Below are positions 1 to 11,599 of a stretch of 64,000 bases of DNA, one piece after another. This stretch comes from Mariannaea sp. PMI_226 (taxonomy: Eukaryota; Ascomycota; Sordariomycetes; Hypocreales; Nectriaceae). The notes beneath the pieces are model-generated. The model worked only from the letters and a program-made list of their open reading frames with translations. It had not been told where the DNA came from and did not search any database. The DNA is taken from contig JANFOG010000005.1 of NCBI GenBank assembly GCA_024336345.1, forward strand, positions 868,001 through 932,000, written 5' to 3'. The position numbers and the translations under genes were made by a program. Each line of letters opens with the position of its first letter. Within the stretch, counting starts at the first letter, position 1.

Positions 1-1546
1 CATTGCGCGGTATTGCGCGATGCAGTAAAATGGACAGTAACTTTGGTAGAAGCATTAGGTGAATCAGAGACGTTGATAGCTAATGCACTCCCTAGATGGC
101 TTCAATTGGCAAGCTTGAAAAAGCTGCCCTTGCTTGGGCCCTGCCGAGAGCAGAGACATTTAGTTCATCCTACTCTGGCTTGATTGGCTTTGAGGTTGTT
201 GAGAGATAATGAAATTGAGGGATGAAAAAAAGTAAATCAACACGGTAGAAGTAATGTTACTGCTTTTACTGAGCCATGTCATTCTCATTATGTAGATGTA
301 ACCTCCGTGTAATGAGATTTTTTTTTTCGCACGACATGGTAGATACTTCCCCAAGATCTCCCTGTGTATGGAAAGTCGACGGTTCTGCGTCGTCTAAGAT
401 TGAAAATATACGAAATTTGCAACAATACCGATATTTTCTCGCTCTAACGCGTTTCTGCATAACGAACAACACAGAACAATCCCGGCAGCGGCACCATGGC
501 TCACGAGCAACCCAGACCCAGTTCACGGCTATGATGCCGAAGCAACCATGCTAATCTGTGCAAACTTTGGTGTGATATTACATGCTGATGATCGTCATAA
601 TTGGTATAACATGGATAATTTCATCCTCGCGGTCATTTTCTTCATTCAAAAGAGGCAGGTCAATGGCAGGTTTACCAGTATAGGTATACAGCTATACAAG
701 ATATGTATCTTATGGCGGCAGGAATATATCTACATAGTAGACATAGACTTAGCACTCGGTTTAATACTGGGGTGCTTCGTATCCTGTCCAGTGGTATGCA
801 GTGCTTTCATGATACCAACCACGTTCATACCTGGGGTCATTAAGTGGCTCACCCAGGCCAGAGCAGGGAAAACTGACATGCCAGCTTCTGCTAGGCGCAT
901 CTCTAGATGTGGCTTTTGCCCTGGGTACGTTTCGAAATTGACGAGTTGGCCAACCAAGTGCCGACTACTCCCCGTCGTCTCCACTGTGAGGATCGACACC
1001 AAAGCCACCCCGATGCTACACTACCGTGCCTTGCTTGCCGACTACGCACACAATTGAGTCGAGGAACTTGCTCAACCCTGATGAGAAATGACGGATCTAG
1101 TCTCTTCATAGCCCTTCTGCTGCACTACCTACCTGGCATGCACAGTATGTGCTACACTGCGCCTTGCAGGGTTAACAAGGGCACTGGGACTTCGTGAAAT
1201 CCATGGCTGTGTATAGTGCAATTCAGGCTGTTTGTCCAAGCCAACGACCGCTGCGGCGCTGAACTGACGACCCGGCCAATGAGAAGTTACGTTTCTGACA
1301 TGTATTGTTGCTGCGTTGGTCGGCTCAGTAGCTATGCAAGGCTGTATTTATATGTATATATATAAGGATCAAGAATCTCATGTTCTATCAAGCTATCATA
1401 CTACATATCTATCTTCTCTATATTCTTCAGGGATCTCGGGACTTCCTACCTCTCCCATATATCTTCTATCACACGTCAATTGAAACATCACAATACAGTT
1501 TCAACTCTATCCAAATCTCTGCGAATCCAATTCACCTCTCAAAGCA
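1..1546. other. left-edge intergenic region, protease promoter at its right end
   Basis: I recognise no gene here. Short open frames on both strands around 548-1109 have no start context, intron pattern or family motif that I know. The last 200 bases are the probable promoter and leader of the aspartic protease gene. Confidence 0.5.
1355..1365 (+). promoter_or_regulatory. TATA box of the aspartic protease gene
   Basis: TATATATATAA lies about 180 bases upstream of the protease ATG, and is followed by a pyrimidine-rich stretch (1380-1470) typical of fungal transcription start regions. The assignment is by position and sequence only. Confidence 0.45.
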
Positions 1547-2956
1547 ATGAAATTCGCCTCTGTGGTCCTCGCTGGCGCGAGTGCCTCCATTGCCTCTGCC
1601 GCCGTCTCTCCGCTTCGTCGCCATACAACCCGTGGCAACGCTCCGCAACGCAATCCATCCCAAATAACCGCAACTCTCAACGGCCTCTGGTTTGACGTCG
1701 AAGTCCAAGTCGACGGGAAACCCTTCTACCTGTTGGTTGACACAGGTAGCAGTGATACCTGGGTTGCAAAGACAGGATACCAATGTATCAGCAGCGTTAA
1801 CAACACTGAGCTTCCCCAACATGACTGTGGTTGGAGTCCCACATTTGACGTGCCCAAAGACTTTGAGTACGTTCAGAACCAGACGTTTGGTGTCCAATAC
1901 GGCACAGGCATCTCGCTGGGCAAGGTTGGCTTCGCCAATGTCACCGTAGGCGGCATCACCGTTCCCCATCAGAAGGTTGGCATTGTCGAATCTTCCAACG
2001 ACAAGGCCGATGGCCTCAACAGTGGTATCTTAGGACTTGGTTATCCCGCTCTGACTTCGGCTCACTATGGCACTAATAACGCCAACGATACCGTATCATT
2101 GATTACGAATCGAGCCATCTACGACCCCGTCTTCTTCAACATGCATAAGAACAACCTCGTCGACTCCTGGTACAGTGTCGCGCTGGACCGCCCCAAGAAG
2201 AACGCAAAAACAAGCCCAGGCGGCTGGCTTGGTTTGGGCGAACTTCCCCCTGTTTCGCACAGTGACGATTGGGCTACCGTGCCGATCGAGATCACCAAGA
2301 ATATTCCTGACCTGTACTATACCAATGGAAAGCCTGAGATCTCGCTCTTTGCCCTCACTGTATCCTCTGTGACCTGGGGCAATAGCAAGGCTTCCAAGTC
2401 TTCTCTCAAGACAAACTCGACAAGCTTCCAGTCTGTCGTTGACACGGGCAATGCCTGGAACCAGGTCCCCGCCCAGATTGCGGCTGAGGTCAACGCCGAG
2501 TTCAGCCCTCCGGCTCAGTTCAGCAAGGACCTTGGCATCTACCTCGTCGAGTGCAATGCTACCGCTCCCCAGTTTGGTGTGACAATCGGTAAGCAGACCT
2601 TCTGGCACGAGGCGGTCGACTTGATCCAACAAGACCCCTCGACCGGTGTTTGCTACTCTGTGATCATGCCCGAAGCTGAAGGCGAGGGCATCTCACTCAG
2701 CTTCCTTGGAGATGCCTTCCTTAGAAATGTGGTTGCTGTATTTGACATTGGTAAGGACGAGATGCGCTTCGCTGCTCGTACCGAGCAGACTGTGACCAAG
2801 CCGACTCCGACTTCCACCGCCACCGGTTCTGCCACTGGTTCTGCCACTGCCACTGGTTCTGCCGCTCCTAACGGCGCATCTCCTTTCAGCAGCGCTGACA
2901 GCTGGACATTGATGGTGGTTCTGGGTCTCTTTGCTCAGATCCTGGCGCTCATGTAA
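1547..2956 (+). CDS. GPI-anchored pepsin-like aspartic protease (family A1, yapsin-like)
   Basis: A single exon encodes 469 residues. An N-terminal signal peptide (about 1-19) is followed by a short propeptide-like stretch. The first catalytic motif is DTGSSDTW with Asp65, the flap tyrosine is in VQYGTG (Tyr118), and a LNSGILGLG psi-loop motif lies at about 157-165. The second catalytic Asp299 sits in DTGN rather than the usual D(T/S)G(T/S). The C-terminus is Ser/Thr/Ala-Gly rich (about 415-445) and ends in a hydrophobic tail, which is the pattern of a GPI-attachment signal. The protein is therefore expected at the cell surface or in the wall, cleaving secreted or wall proteins. Its stop codon is 120 bp from that of the convergent Zn2Cys6 regulator. 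Family assignment is firm; the substrate is unknown. Confidence 0.92.
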   Translation: MKFASVVLAGASASIASAAVSPLRRHTTRGNAPQRNPSQITATLNGLWFDVEVQVDGKPFYLLVDTGSSDTWVAKTGYQCISSVNNTELPQHDCGWSPTFDVPKDFEYVQNQTFGVQYGTGISLGKVGFANVTVGGITVPHQKVGIVESSNDKADGLNSGILGLGYPALTSAHYGTNNANDTVSLITNRAIYDPVFFNMHKNNLVDSWYSVALDRPKKNAKTSPGGWLGLGELPPVSHSDDWATVPIEITKNIPDLYYTNGKPEISLFALTVSSVTWGNSKASKSSLKTNSTSFQSVVDTGNAWNQVPAQIAAEVNAEFSPPAQFSKDLGIYLVECNATAPQFGVTIGKQTFWHEAVDLIQQDPSTGVCYSVIMPEAEGEGISLSFLGDAFLRNVVAVFDIGKDEMRFAARTEQTVTKPTPTSTATGSATGSATATGSAAPNGASPFSSADSWTLMVVLGLFAQILALM

Positions 2957-3022
2957 AATAGATTATTTGGACAAATTATTTTCTGCGGTGGCTAATAATG
3001 GCTAATGGTGGTTAATGCATAA

Positions 3023-3044
3023 TGCTTGCTTGCTTGCTTGCTTT
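3023..3044. repeat. (GCTT)n microsatellite
   Basis: About five GCTT units lie in the short spacer between the convergent protease and regulator genes, close to an AT-dinucleotide run at 3063-3076. Both sit where the 3' untranslated regions are expected. Confidence 0.7.
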
Positions 3045-3076
3045 CATACGGAATGTGGATATAAATATATATATAT

Positions 3077-4746
3077 CTAATTAGACGGGCTTGAATTTGT
3101 AGATGAATCTGAAGAATGCAAAATCGTCCTTGGTACGGCTTCCTCTCTTGCCACAAACTCGCTGGGTGCTCCATTAATAATGTCAACGGTCCAATACTCG
3201 AGAGATCTCGGTGTCGAGTCCTCCAGACCTAGTTGTTTCGCCACAAGAAGCCTCCGCTTCTTTTCCTCGTCCAGGCCTTGCACAATCGCGACCATCGTCA
3301 TTGCGTCATACAGACCCTCCTGTCTCCTGCATTTGGCAAGTAGGTCGGTTGCCCTCTTATGGATGGATTCGTCCGCACATTTGATTGCCAGCATGGTAAG
3401 AGGTGCAATGATGCCTGTGTCGGATGCAAGACTACGGCGAAGATTCTTGGCCGTCTCCGCCGTCTCATGCCTGTTACGGAGATGGTTGAAAATGCTCTCT
3501 GCAAGGGCAAAAATCTCCTCGGCAATCGGATTGGGTGACGCATCCCAGACGGTATCATCGTCTGGGAGGCGAGACCACATGAACATTTGTGTGATTCGGT
3601 GGTGAAGCAAAAGCGTTTGAACGCCACAAAGTTCTTCGCCTTTCTTAGCCTCTTGTGCTTGATACGAGAATTTGCGAGACCATCGTTCATATTCCAATTC
3701 CAGAAGCTGCCGTTCATGGAGAATGTCTATGGGAATAGACTCCGCTGGCACGCCTCGGCACTCGCGCGAGCTAATCGTGAGATTCAGCAGCCAGTTTTGT
3801 AGTCTATCGAGCATCCTCTGGGCTTCCTCAAACGTGGAAAAAGGAATTTCAGGGTCCCTAATAATACCAGTCACTCGTTCTTCTGGCGTTACGAGCATCA
3901 GGAATGGTAGGCGATCGTCATCAAACATTGTTGCTTGCAAATCCAATCTAGCAAAGACATTGAAGATGCTGTCAATGTCTTCAATTGCCATGCTGTTTAT
4001 CACATCAGAGGACAATATGCTCAGGCCCTTGTCAAGATGCTGCAAGGCAGCCGGGATATTTCCGACAGTGCTCTCAAAGCAGAAAAAGATGACACAGCAA
4101 AGGAGCGCGACCTTGACGGCTTCCGGTCCCCCATTCGAAAGCCGCCTGTTCAGCATGCGGAGGGCTTTGCCGTGCTGGAGCAATGGCTCTACCGCAAACT
4201 GAGACGCTGGCGCATCTGACGTTGCGAAATCAAGGTGTAAAGAGCTCAAGGCTACGAGAGCCTGGCGTACCACAGGCTCATGGTAGCTGTTCTGGAGAAT
4301 CGTGTGGCTCCAGAACTTGGAGCTCAGGGAACCAGAGATGTCAGAGGAGCCCTGGGCGCAGAAGTAGTGAAGCATCTGGCGGTCCTTTTGGCTCCCAGGG
4401 ATTCTGAAAGGCAGTGAATAGGACGAAATGGTCAGAGGTGGCGAGCCTGACCTGATCGTAACTTGTTGACCCGGAGTCAATCTGTCGGAGTCCTTGCCCG
4501 CTGCAGTTTGTGACGGATAACCATCGCACTTCCAACCAGCACGGACACATCGACTACAGTCCGGTCGTGCTTCATCGCATTTGATATGTCTCTTCCTGCA
4601 GGTCGTGAGGGACTGCTTTGGGCACAATGTGATTGAACACAGAGGGGAAATATTGGCACTTACCGACAGTTTCCGCAGCCTGTCTTCACTCTCGGCGTGC
4701 TTGCTCTGGTCCGTTTCTTGGATACGTCTGGATTCAAAGGGCTCAT
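3077..4746 (-). CDS. Zn(II)2Cys6 fungal transcription factor, two exons
   Basis: Exon 1 is 4746-4664, the intron is 4663-4596 (GTAAGT...CTGCAG, 68 nt) and exon 2 is 4595-3077, giving 533 residues. Splicing completes the zinc cluster C24-x2-C27-x6-C34-x6-C41-x2-C44-x6-C51, preceded by the basic RVKTGC context typical of these proteins. The exon 1 frame differs from the unspliced frame. A start at 4756 in the unspliced frame reads through the intron and loses the first two cysteines, so I reject it. The rest (about 90-500) has the helical composition of the fungal-specific transcription factor region. It is a nuclear DNA-binding regulator with unknown targets. The convergent protease is a neighbour, but the sequence gives no evidence that it is regulated by this protein. 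Confidence 0.9.
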
Positions 4747-7350
4747 TGGGGGCCAAAATTACGCCTGGCGGCTAACAAACGATGGAGGCGGGGCTGGATG
4801 GATAGAGAGGTAGAGAGACAATTATATCGGACAAGCAATAGGCAAAAAAAGTGTAGCTTCGTGGTACTTTGGGCTCTCGTCCAAGCAAGAAGGATGATAG
4901 CAGAAGAGAAATATCGAGAAGGGATGCCCCAGGCAGGGCAAACCGGTTTTCCCTGTCAAAGGTGATAGTTGAGGGCAAGGCTACTGACATACTAGGTCGT
5001 GAGTCGCACAGTAAGGATTCTGGCTAAATTACTTGATACGGCGCTGTGTTATTGGTGTGGCTGACGTTTTGACTAATCAGTAGGTTGAAGAATTAATGTG
5101 ATATCTTATTGGTGTGTGGTGGGAATAATTGCCAGTGAAGCCCCTTGCAATTCTGCTTATTGGCATCGAAGCCTCGTGCAGGTCCTAAGCACTACCCGGT
5201 AGGATTCCCTCAAATCGTCATGCGCCATTTCTGGTGGACAAATCAGCATTTACACAACGATAACGTGAGTACAGATGTAGTCTGGCTGTGTTTTAATTTA
5301 GGAGCCTAGTGTATTTCGCCGATATACTGCCTACTAAACAGTATATATGCACTAAGACAGATATTGTTGAGCAATAATGTAACGAACAGGACCCTTGTGT
5401 TTCACCGCTAACCCGCCCCAGTCCGTCCTCAACCTGCTGCTAATTTATGATAAGTCGCAACTTGGCAAAGAAAATAGTCTTTAAAGAACTTTGGAAATTT
5501 TCTAGAATCTGCTTAGGAGTCGCTTGATTGAAATGCTAATCTATCTAAACTCAGAGTCGTGTGAACATATGCCATATGTGCCATGAACTAATGAAGTATA
5601 TCCACAGTCAACGCTTTTCTTCCCGAGCTGAGAAATGTGCAGTTATTATGTTCTCCAGATACTCTTATATGCATATCTTTGTTTGAGTATTTTCGTCATG
5701 AATATCCATGAGAATCGAATATCTAGTCACTGGATCGTGTGGTTCCGAAAGCTACGCATCTCTTCGCAACGCCGGCTAAAATCTTGATGGAGAAACTCCT
5801 CATAGTCGACCTGAGGCTTCTTTAACGCACCATGGGTGGGGAAGAAAACAGGATAGGATGAATGGAGAAACCAAGACTGCTGAGCCTCAGTCATTGCAGA
5901 ATCCATGACTACAGTGCCAGTGCAAGGCCAGTGATACAGCTGCTTCCAAGGAGGAAGGGGGATGTGCTGGCTTCTAGAAATTGTTTGCGAGGAGTAGATG
6001 TCAAGACTTTATTATAGTCTGGCTGCATCCTGGAATCAGTCAGGTTCAGAAACAGCAACTGGGCAGGAATTACGCAACGTTGACCGGTGAGTGCATTTGA
6101 AAATAGAGGCCATCTTGAACAATACCACGACCAGAACTTTCAGTTGAATACCGTATTTGCGGTTAATTCTCTCTCATTATGTGCTGAGTTTCTTTATTTA
6201 AACTTCAAGAAGGATGTCGACTACTGCAGGAACATCTCCAATCTTCGAAACTAATGATTCTTGTCTACTCACACGACCTACAAAGGAAAGAATCGGAGCA
6301 TAAATCCAACGCCTTCAGATACATTTTATTGATCTGCTACTTATTTAACAATTGAAACATATTCCTTGGTTTGTGAGATTATTCTCCTAGTTTTCAAGTT
6401 TAAAAATGATTCACTAACTACGACAACCTAGTTCTTTAGAAATGGCCCTTATCAACTAGAAAGTATAGATATCCACAAGCCCTCTCGAAACCTCTGCCAT
6501 GAGCCTTTTAAGCATATTTCCTATTCATATAATTATGATAGAAGTCCAACTACGCTAGATATGCCCAAGATGACAGATATTATACCTTGGTTGGGCGAAG
6601 ATGGAGAGTTGCCCATCCACCCACTGACTATCCCTAACTGGCCATTATCAAAACTATCGTAAAAGTCTAAGACTCCGTTACAATATAAGCATAATTCTAT
6701 TAGATATGCAATTGACATAGCGTGTAGGTTGACCAAGATTGAGGACGGAGGTTGAATCCGCTCGCCTGCTGCGTTTGAGGCTCAGAGTTTGGGATGAAGC
6801 CGTCTCCAACTTCGAAATCCGCTTGGAAAGGAACTAACACTGTTCTATTAGATAAAGGAACGAGAGTAAATGAAGGAAGGATTTGTAGGTATTCCTATGT
6901 TCTGATGACTACCAAAAGCATGTTTAGGATCAAATTGGCATCAGTTGGTTTCGCAAGGTAGTTCCATTGACAAAACATCATGCCACATCTAAGGCGAGAA
7001 TGCCCATAAATTCAGGTTTACTGGCTTGTTCTTTTTTATAGATATTATATTCTAGAGGTCAAATTTGGCTGCTTTCATACTTTCAACTATTTAACATGAG
7101 AGTTTGTCCCCGCATATAGTGTGTGCATGTTCGAACTTGATGCTCTTGAGTCCGAGCATATGATCACCACACTAATCCATAGCTTATATGATAATAAGAG
7201 CAGGAGCATCTTTCAATTGCATCTCTGTAAAGAGTTCAGCACATAAATTCAATTTCTATGGGCTGAGAATTCATTGACAGGAGCTACCAAGTTTAACCCA
7301 TCTTGACTTCGATGGCTAATTTTTTGGCGGTGAATAGGATAATATCACTC
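4747..7350. other. AT-rich gene-free block, possible decayed repeat
   Basis: The first 200-300 bases are the likely promoter of the Zn2Cys6 gene. From about 5.0 to 7.35 kb the sequence is clearly richer in A and T than its surroundings, with many stop codons in all frames and no recognisable protein. A short minus-strand frame at 6533-6736 has no family motif I know. This could be a transposon or gene decayed by repeat-induced point mutation, but I see no terminal repeats or transposase motif. Confidence 0.4.
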
Positions 7351-8126
7351 ATTATTCATGCATATATTCCTAGATACTCAATGGAACATCTACCAAGTTA
7401 AGCGGAAGACTGGAGTTTCTATCAGGTCCAACTCAGCTTTGAATAAGGGTTGCAGATGCATGGGTGATCATCGACAGGTCGCAGGTGACGCAGCCTGCTG
7501 GGTCCGACATGCATTATCTATCAGCCTGTTTTTGAGAACAAACCATGCCAACTCAGCTCCTAGTTTCCAAACAGCTCTTGTTTTATCAAGGCAACCCTTG
7601 ATGCAACTGGTCAATCAAGGCCTTCAAGCACCCATGTAAACAAAACCTCTAGATCGCGCATCACGACATCAACAACAATAATAACACGAAAGGCACCAAT
7701 GGACTGGAATACCGATGCATCACGCGGCCAAACAAAGAATCCTACATGCATATGTCAAAGGGAGGCGCGAAACTGCAACTCTTCCCATCACGAACAGGGC
7801 ATGCATAGAGCGATCCAGTGGAGCCACGACAGCTTCCGTCCAAACGCATGAACGACGCCAATCAACAATTCGTGCGCCAACAAACAGGGCCCGGCTTGGC
7901 CTTATCCAGGGCGGCGATGTTACCCCCGGTCGCGAGAATGACAAGATGGGAAGTCGGCCGCGAACTGGGCCAGCTGAAAAGGAAGCACTCTGGAATGGCA
8001 TTGGCCGCCCAAGCCCCTGGCTCGACCCGGCCTGATGTGCAAGTGCTGAGGAGTAAATAGCTAGCATCTTTCCTGTTGGTTCATGTACAGCTCGCTCACC
8101 CCCCTCCATCTGTTGAATCCTTCAGA

Positions 8127-8149
8127 GGGGGGGGGGGGGGGGGGGGGGG
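8127..8149 (+). repeat. G23 homopolymer run
   Basis: Twenty-three consecutive G residues on the plus strand. Such a run is prone to length error in assembly and to quadruplex formation. It has no coding role that I can see. Confidence 0.95.
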
Positions 8150-8560
8150 CGGCTCTCAGTCGGGAGCCAATTCGCTTCCGAGCAGATGGTGTAGTTGCCT
8201 CCGCCAAGTCATCTTGTTCGGTGTGGCCAAGGAGATGGGAAAGATTAGAGACAAGGGGAAGAGCTCTCTACTTTCAAAGGGGTGGTTGGGGTTGGACGGG
8301 ATCTTGTCCCTCTTTCATTTCGAGGTGCCGCGGGTCGGGGCGTCAATCCGTCCCCTCCTCGCTTGCCCTGGTAATCTACAGCGAATTGCTTTCTTTTTTG
8401 ACAGGCCATGCTGTAATACGAAAGAGGGTCGCTAGCGCTTGGCTATATACATACATATCTGCTCCGGGGAGTATGTTATTCACTATGACGATACACAGTC
8501 CGCGCTATGTCGCACGTTTAATTATGTACTACGGCTCTGTAAACCCGCAAACAGCCTTGC

Positions 8561-8576
8561 TACGGTATATACCGTA
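8561..8576. repeat. perfect 16-bp palindrome
   Basis: TACGGTATATACCGTA is identical to its reverse complement. It directly abuts the ATG-type microsatellite at 8577. Confidence 0.9.
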
Positions 8577-8612
8577 ATGATGATGGCGATGATGATGATT
8601 ATGATGATGAAG
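8577..8612 (+). repeat. imperfect (ATG)n microsatellite
   Basis: About twelve units of ATG with substitutions follow directly after the 16-bp palindrome. Confidence 0.85.
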
Positions 8613-10874
8613 AAGTAGCCATGTTGGAAAGACACATATGGACAGACTGCTGTGCTGAGCTGTGCTATTCCCAGACTACCATGTCACAGCGCAAATGAGG
8701 TGCATGGCTAGTTAGCATCTTCGCTTGCCCTTGTCACTTCCATTGTCGGGGCGACTACAACGTAGTCCACCCAACAATCCAGCCCTACCAGAAGCACTTT
8801 ATTCACAAAAGCTGGGCCGCCGTGGAACTTGGCCAGGGTGAGCGAGATTGGGGAGCAACACTCCGTACATGACAAGCACTTCGGGTGACTTCGGTGCTCC
8901 TCCAACACACGTTGTCCCGCGCGCCGTTGTTTGCGCCTCCTCAGGTGTGATGAAGGGCCGAAATTGCACCAGCTGCCCGTTTCTATACGATCCCAGTTGT
9001 CTGAGAGAAGTGCAAAGCAGATACACCGTACGCCTTGACTTTTCCTCTGCAAGGATGTAAAGTTATGAAATGGCGCCGAGTGGCCTTCGCTCTTCTCAGC
9101 GGCAACTCCATACTAATCTCATCAGGAGACGGGTCGAGAAGATGATGAGGAATTTGGCGTGGCGTCGTCGATAAGTGAAAGGGGAGATGAGGACCGATGC
9201 TTATTTGGCCAAAGGACGAAATAACAAGGCTATTGATGAAAGCTCATAAGCCTGATATGGGCAGTCATCTCAAAAGGAGGGTACCCCATACACCGTACTC
9301 GTAACCCAGCTACCCTGAAGCATTGTTGTCGAAAACGTTCGAACTAAAAGTGTCAAAAAATAATATGTGAATGAAACAACGACAATCACAGAGTACCGGG
9401 TGACATAGGCTTTTCAAATTTAATTTTCCATTTAGATATTGTACTTACAAGACAGCATCTGCCCTCAATAGTTGCCAACTGATACCTATCACTTTCCATT
9501 GAGACCGAGGCTGCATGTGCCCAAGGAAACCATGGACTTGATGGTATGAAAACTGGTCATATTCAACATGACGCCAGGCGCCAAGGAGGAGGGTTGAATT
9601 TGTCAAGATCCTATCAGAGAACTTGGTCGCCAACCGTCGGATAACCATAGCCATCTATTTGCTCATCTGAAAGTTGGTAATCTTGGTGCGTTAAGGACAC
9701 AGGCATCAAAATCAATAACGAGCTGTGCTATGGATACGCGGTTCGTTGTACGGAGCTTGGCAAACTGCCATGAATGCACGGGGAAGGCCATACGGAGTAG
9801 GAGTATGTCTAGATCAGGCAGCTGTAGTTGTAAGACGTCAACAATAAGTAGGACCAATTGCAATGTGCCGTCTAGACGCTGCGACGAGCAGGCGACCTTG
9901 CGCGTACAAGACGCGTTGAGTGCTCCCAAGATGTCGATCAATCTCGGAGATAACACTCCCCGGTTTGGGTTCGCGGTGGCTTGCGCCTCTAGTACTCGGT
10001 AAGATAGTGAACAATGGGATGGGACAAGGCCCATTTTATTGAGCCTCTTAGCCGCTCGGAGTGCTCAAAGTGAACAGGACAAGAGGTTCACGAACAGGTA
10101 CGCAGGAGCCGTGTGATGGCACGTGAAGCCCTTTCAGCAACTGTGCTTTAATTGAGGAGCTGGACCATTGCAAGATAGGCAGTATACATATACTTTTCGT
10201 ATGAGAAGTATGGAGTACATAAGCAAGGAGGTTTGAGCTGTCTCGACTCCAACCCAACGCTAGTAACCATGTAGTAAGTGTGGTATGATACCACTGCTTT
10301 GTGCTTTGTGCGAATATCACTAATTACCCCATATCGCGGTCTTGGCCAGATTGCAGTGCTGAACTATTGTATGTACGTCACCCTCGCTTGAGACGGCGGC
10401 GGCGACGGCGGACAACGTAAATTACGAGATGCGGAGAACGCAAAACCCAATCGCCTCAACTGTCATTCAGTCAAAGAGAGGGTTTCTTTATCCAGGGGCC
10501 AACACGTTCAGCCGCATTCCAGTATTTACTGTCCATTGCCTGTGCTGTACTATGTACCCAGTCAAAAGGTTCATTCAGCAACTCCTCTCTCTTGGCTCGA
10601 CTTGAGTCGCCTGCCATGTTTGGATTTTCTTTGACTTAAGCCCCGTGATGACCAACCCCACAAATAATCCCGGGTGGATTGGCATTCGCAAGCCATTTGT
10701 GGTGAAGGATGAATCAAGGAGATTAATAACGTATACAGACGAAAGTACGAAGTACTGAATTGGTGCTTAGTAGGATGGCTGGCTCAAACAAGGGCCTGGG
10801 AGTCTCCAGGGGTGGCAAACCGTTCGAGGCCTGCAAAACGACCCCCAGATCGCAAAAATCTCACACAGCATCGG

Positions 10875-11517
10875 TCAGAGTCCACACACATGTTTGGAAC
10901 GATGGGGAAACTGTCCCCCCCCAGGCACGCTGCTCGTGGGAAGTCCAGCTGGACAGGCCATCTTGGCTAGACGTAACAAAACGGTCCAGTCACAATGCTC
11001 AGAGCGACTGCGGAGATCGTATATGGAGCAGGACCAGTGTTCTAGTGCCAAAATGGTCTCTTGGATGGGTCCGGCGTCGCCTAGCTTGAGCTGGAAATGC
11101 AGTTGCTGTATGCATCTCAGAAAAGCAAACAAGGCTGAGCCTGCGAAGAACGCAGCACGAACATGCCACAATTGCATCTGCAAGGGACTGCCCTGTCCCT
11201 CGGTCTCCAGCTGCGAGATGCGAAGTAGAAGCTCATAGTATCGGATTGCATATTGGTCGAGTGAAAGATTTTTCTGCGGAGTTATTTCAGTTCCAAGCAC
11301 ATCGAGAGCTTTTTTGATCAAGTCAAAGCTTCAAGCGATGATGCTGGTGAAGTGGGGTATGCTCCGATAGCAGCCGGGACAGTGGAGAACTCTTCTCAGT
11401 GAGGAGATGAAGGTGGATGGATTGCACACATATAGACGGTGCATCTTTGCGGTGCATTGCATAGTAGGTGGTCTCGACTTGAGCAGAATCAACGTTAATT
11501 CGCTCTTGGGTATTCAA
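10875..11517 (-). pseudogene. possible relic of a protein-coding gene with an in-frame TGA
   Basis: On the minus strand one frame reads continuously across about 11.5-10.9 kb except for a single TGA near 11,326 (GCT TGA AGC). The upstream part contains RRVLHCPGCYRS and the downstream part is a long amphipathic stretch (LIKKALDVL, then AFFAGSALFAFLRCIQQL). The layout loosely recalls the C-terminal region of AflR-like Zn2Cys6 regulators, where a CPC-type motif precedes hydrophobic helices, but I cannot confirm that. TGA could derive from CGA by a C-to-T change, as in repeat-induced point mutation. No zinc cluster was found upstream. It may be chance; treat as weak. Confidence 0.25.
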
Positions 11518-11567
11518 TCAATCAATCCAATCCAATTGCGCATCTGCTATGAAGCAGCCAGTCATTG

Positions 11568-11599
11568 AGGCTTTTTGACAAGGCTTTTTGACAAGGCTT
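11568..11599 (+). repeat. 13-bp tandem repeat, 2.5 copies
   Basis: AGGCTTTTTGACA occurs twice in perfect tandem (11568-11580 and 11581-11593), followed by a partial third copy AGGCTT. Confidence 0.9.

Noticed and set aside
548..1057. 169-codon plus-strand frame near the left edge
   Set aside because: No known motif, overlaps frames on the other strand, and has no promoter or splice pattern.
4664..4756. ATG at 4756 as start of the Zn2Cys6 gene
   Set aside because: That frame reads through the intron and destroys the zinc cluster; the ATG at 4746 with splicing gives a perfect cluster.
5000..7350. intact transposon in the AT-rich block
   Set aside because: No transposase or reverse transcriptase motif, target-site duplication or terminal repeat could be found by eye.
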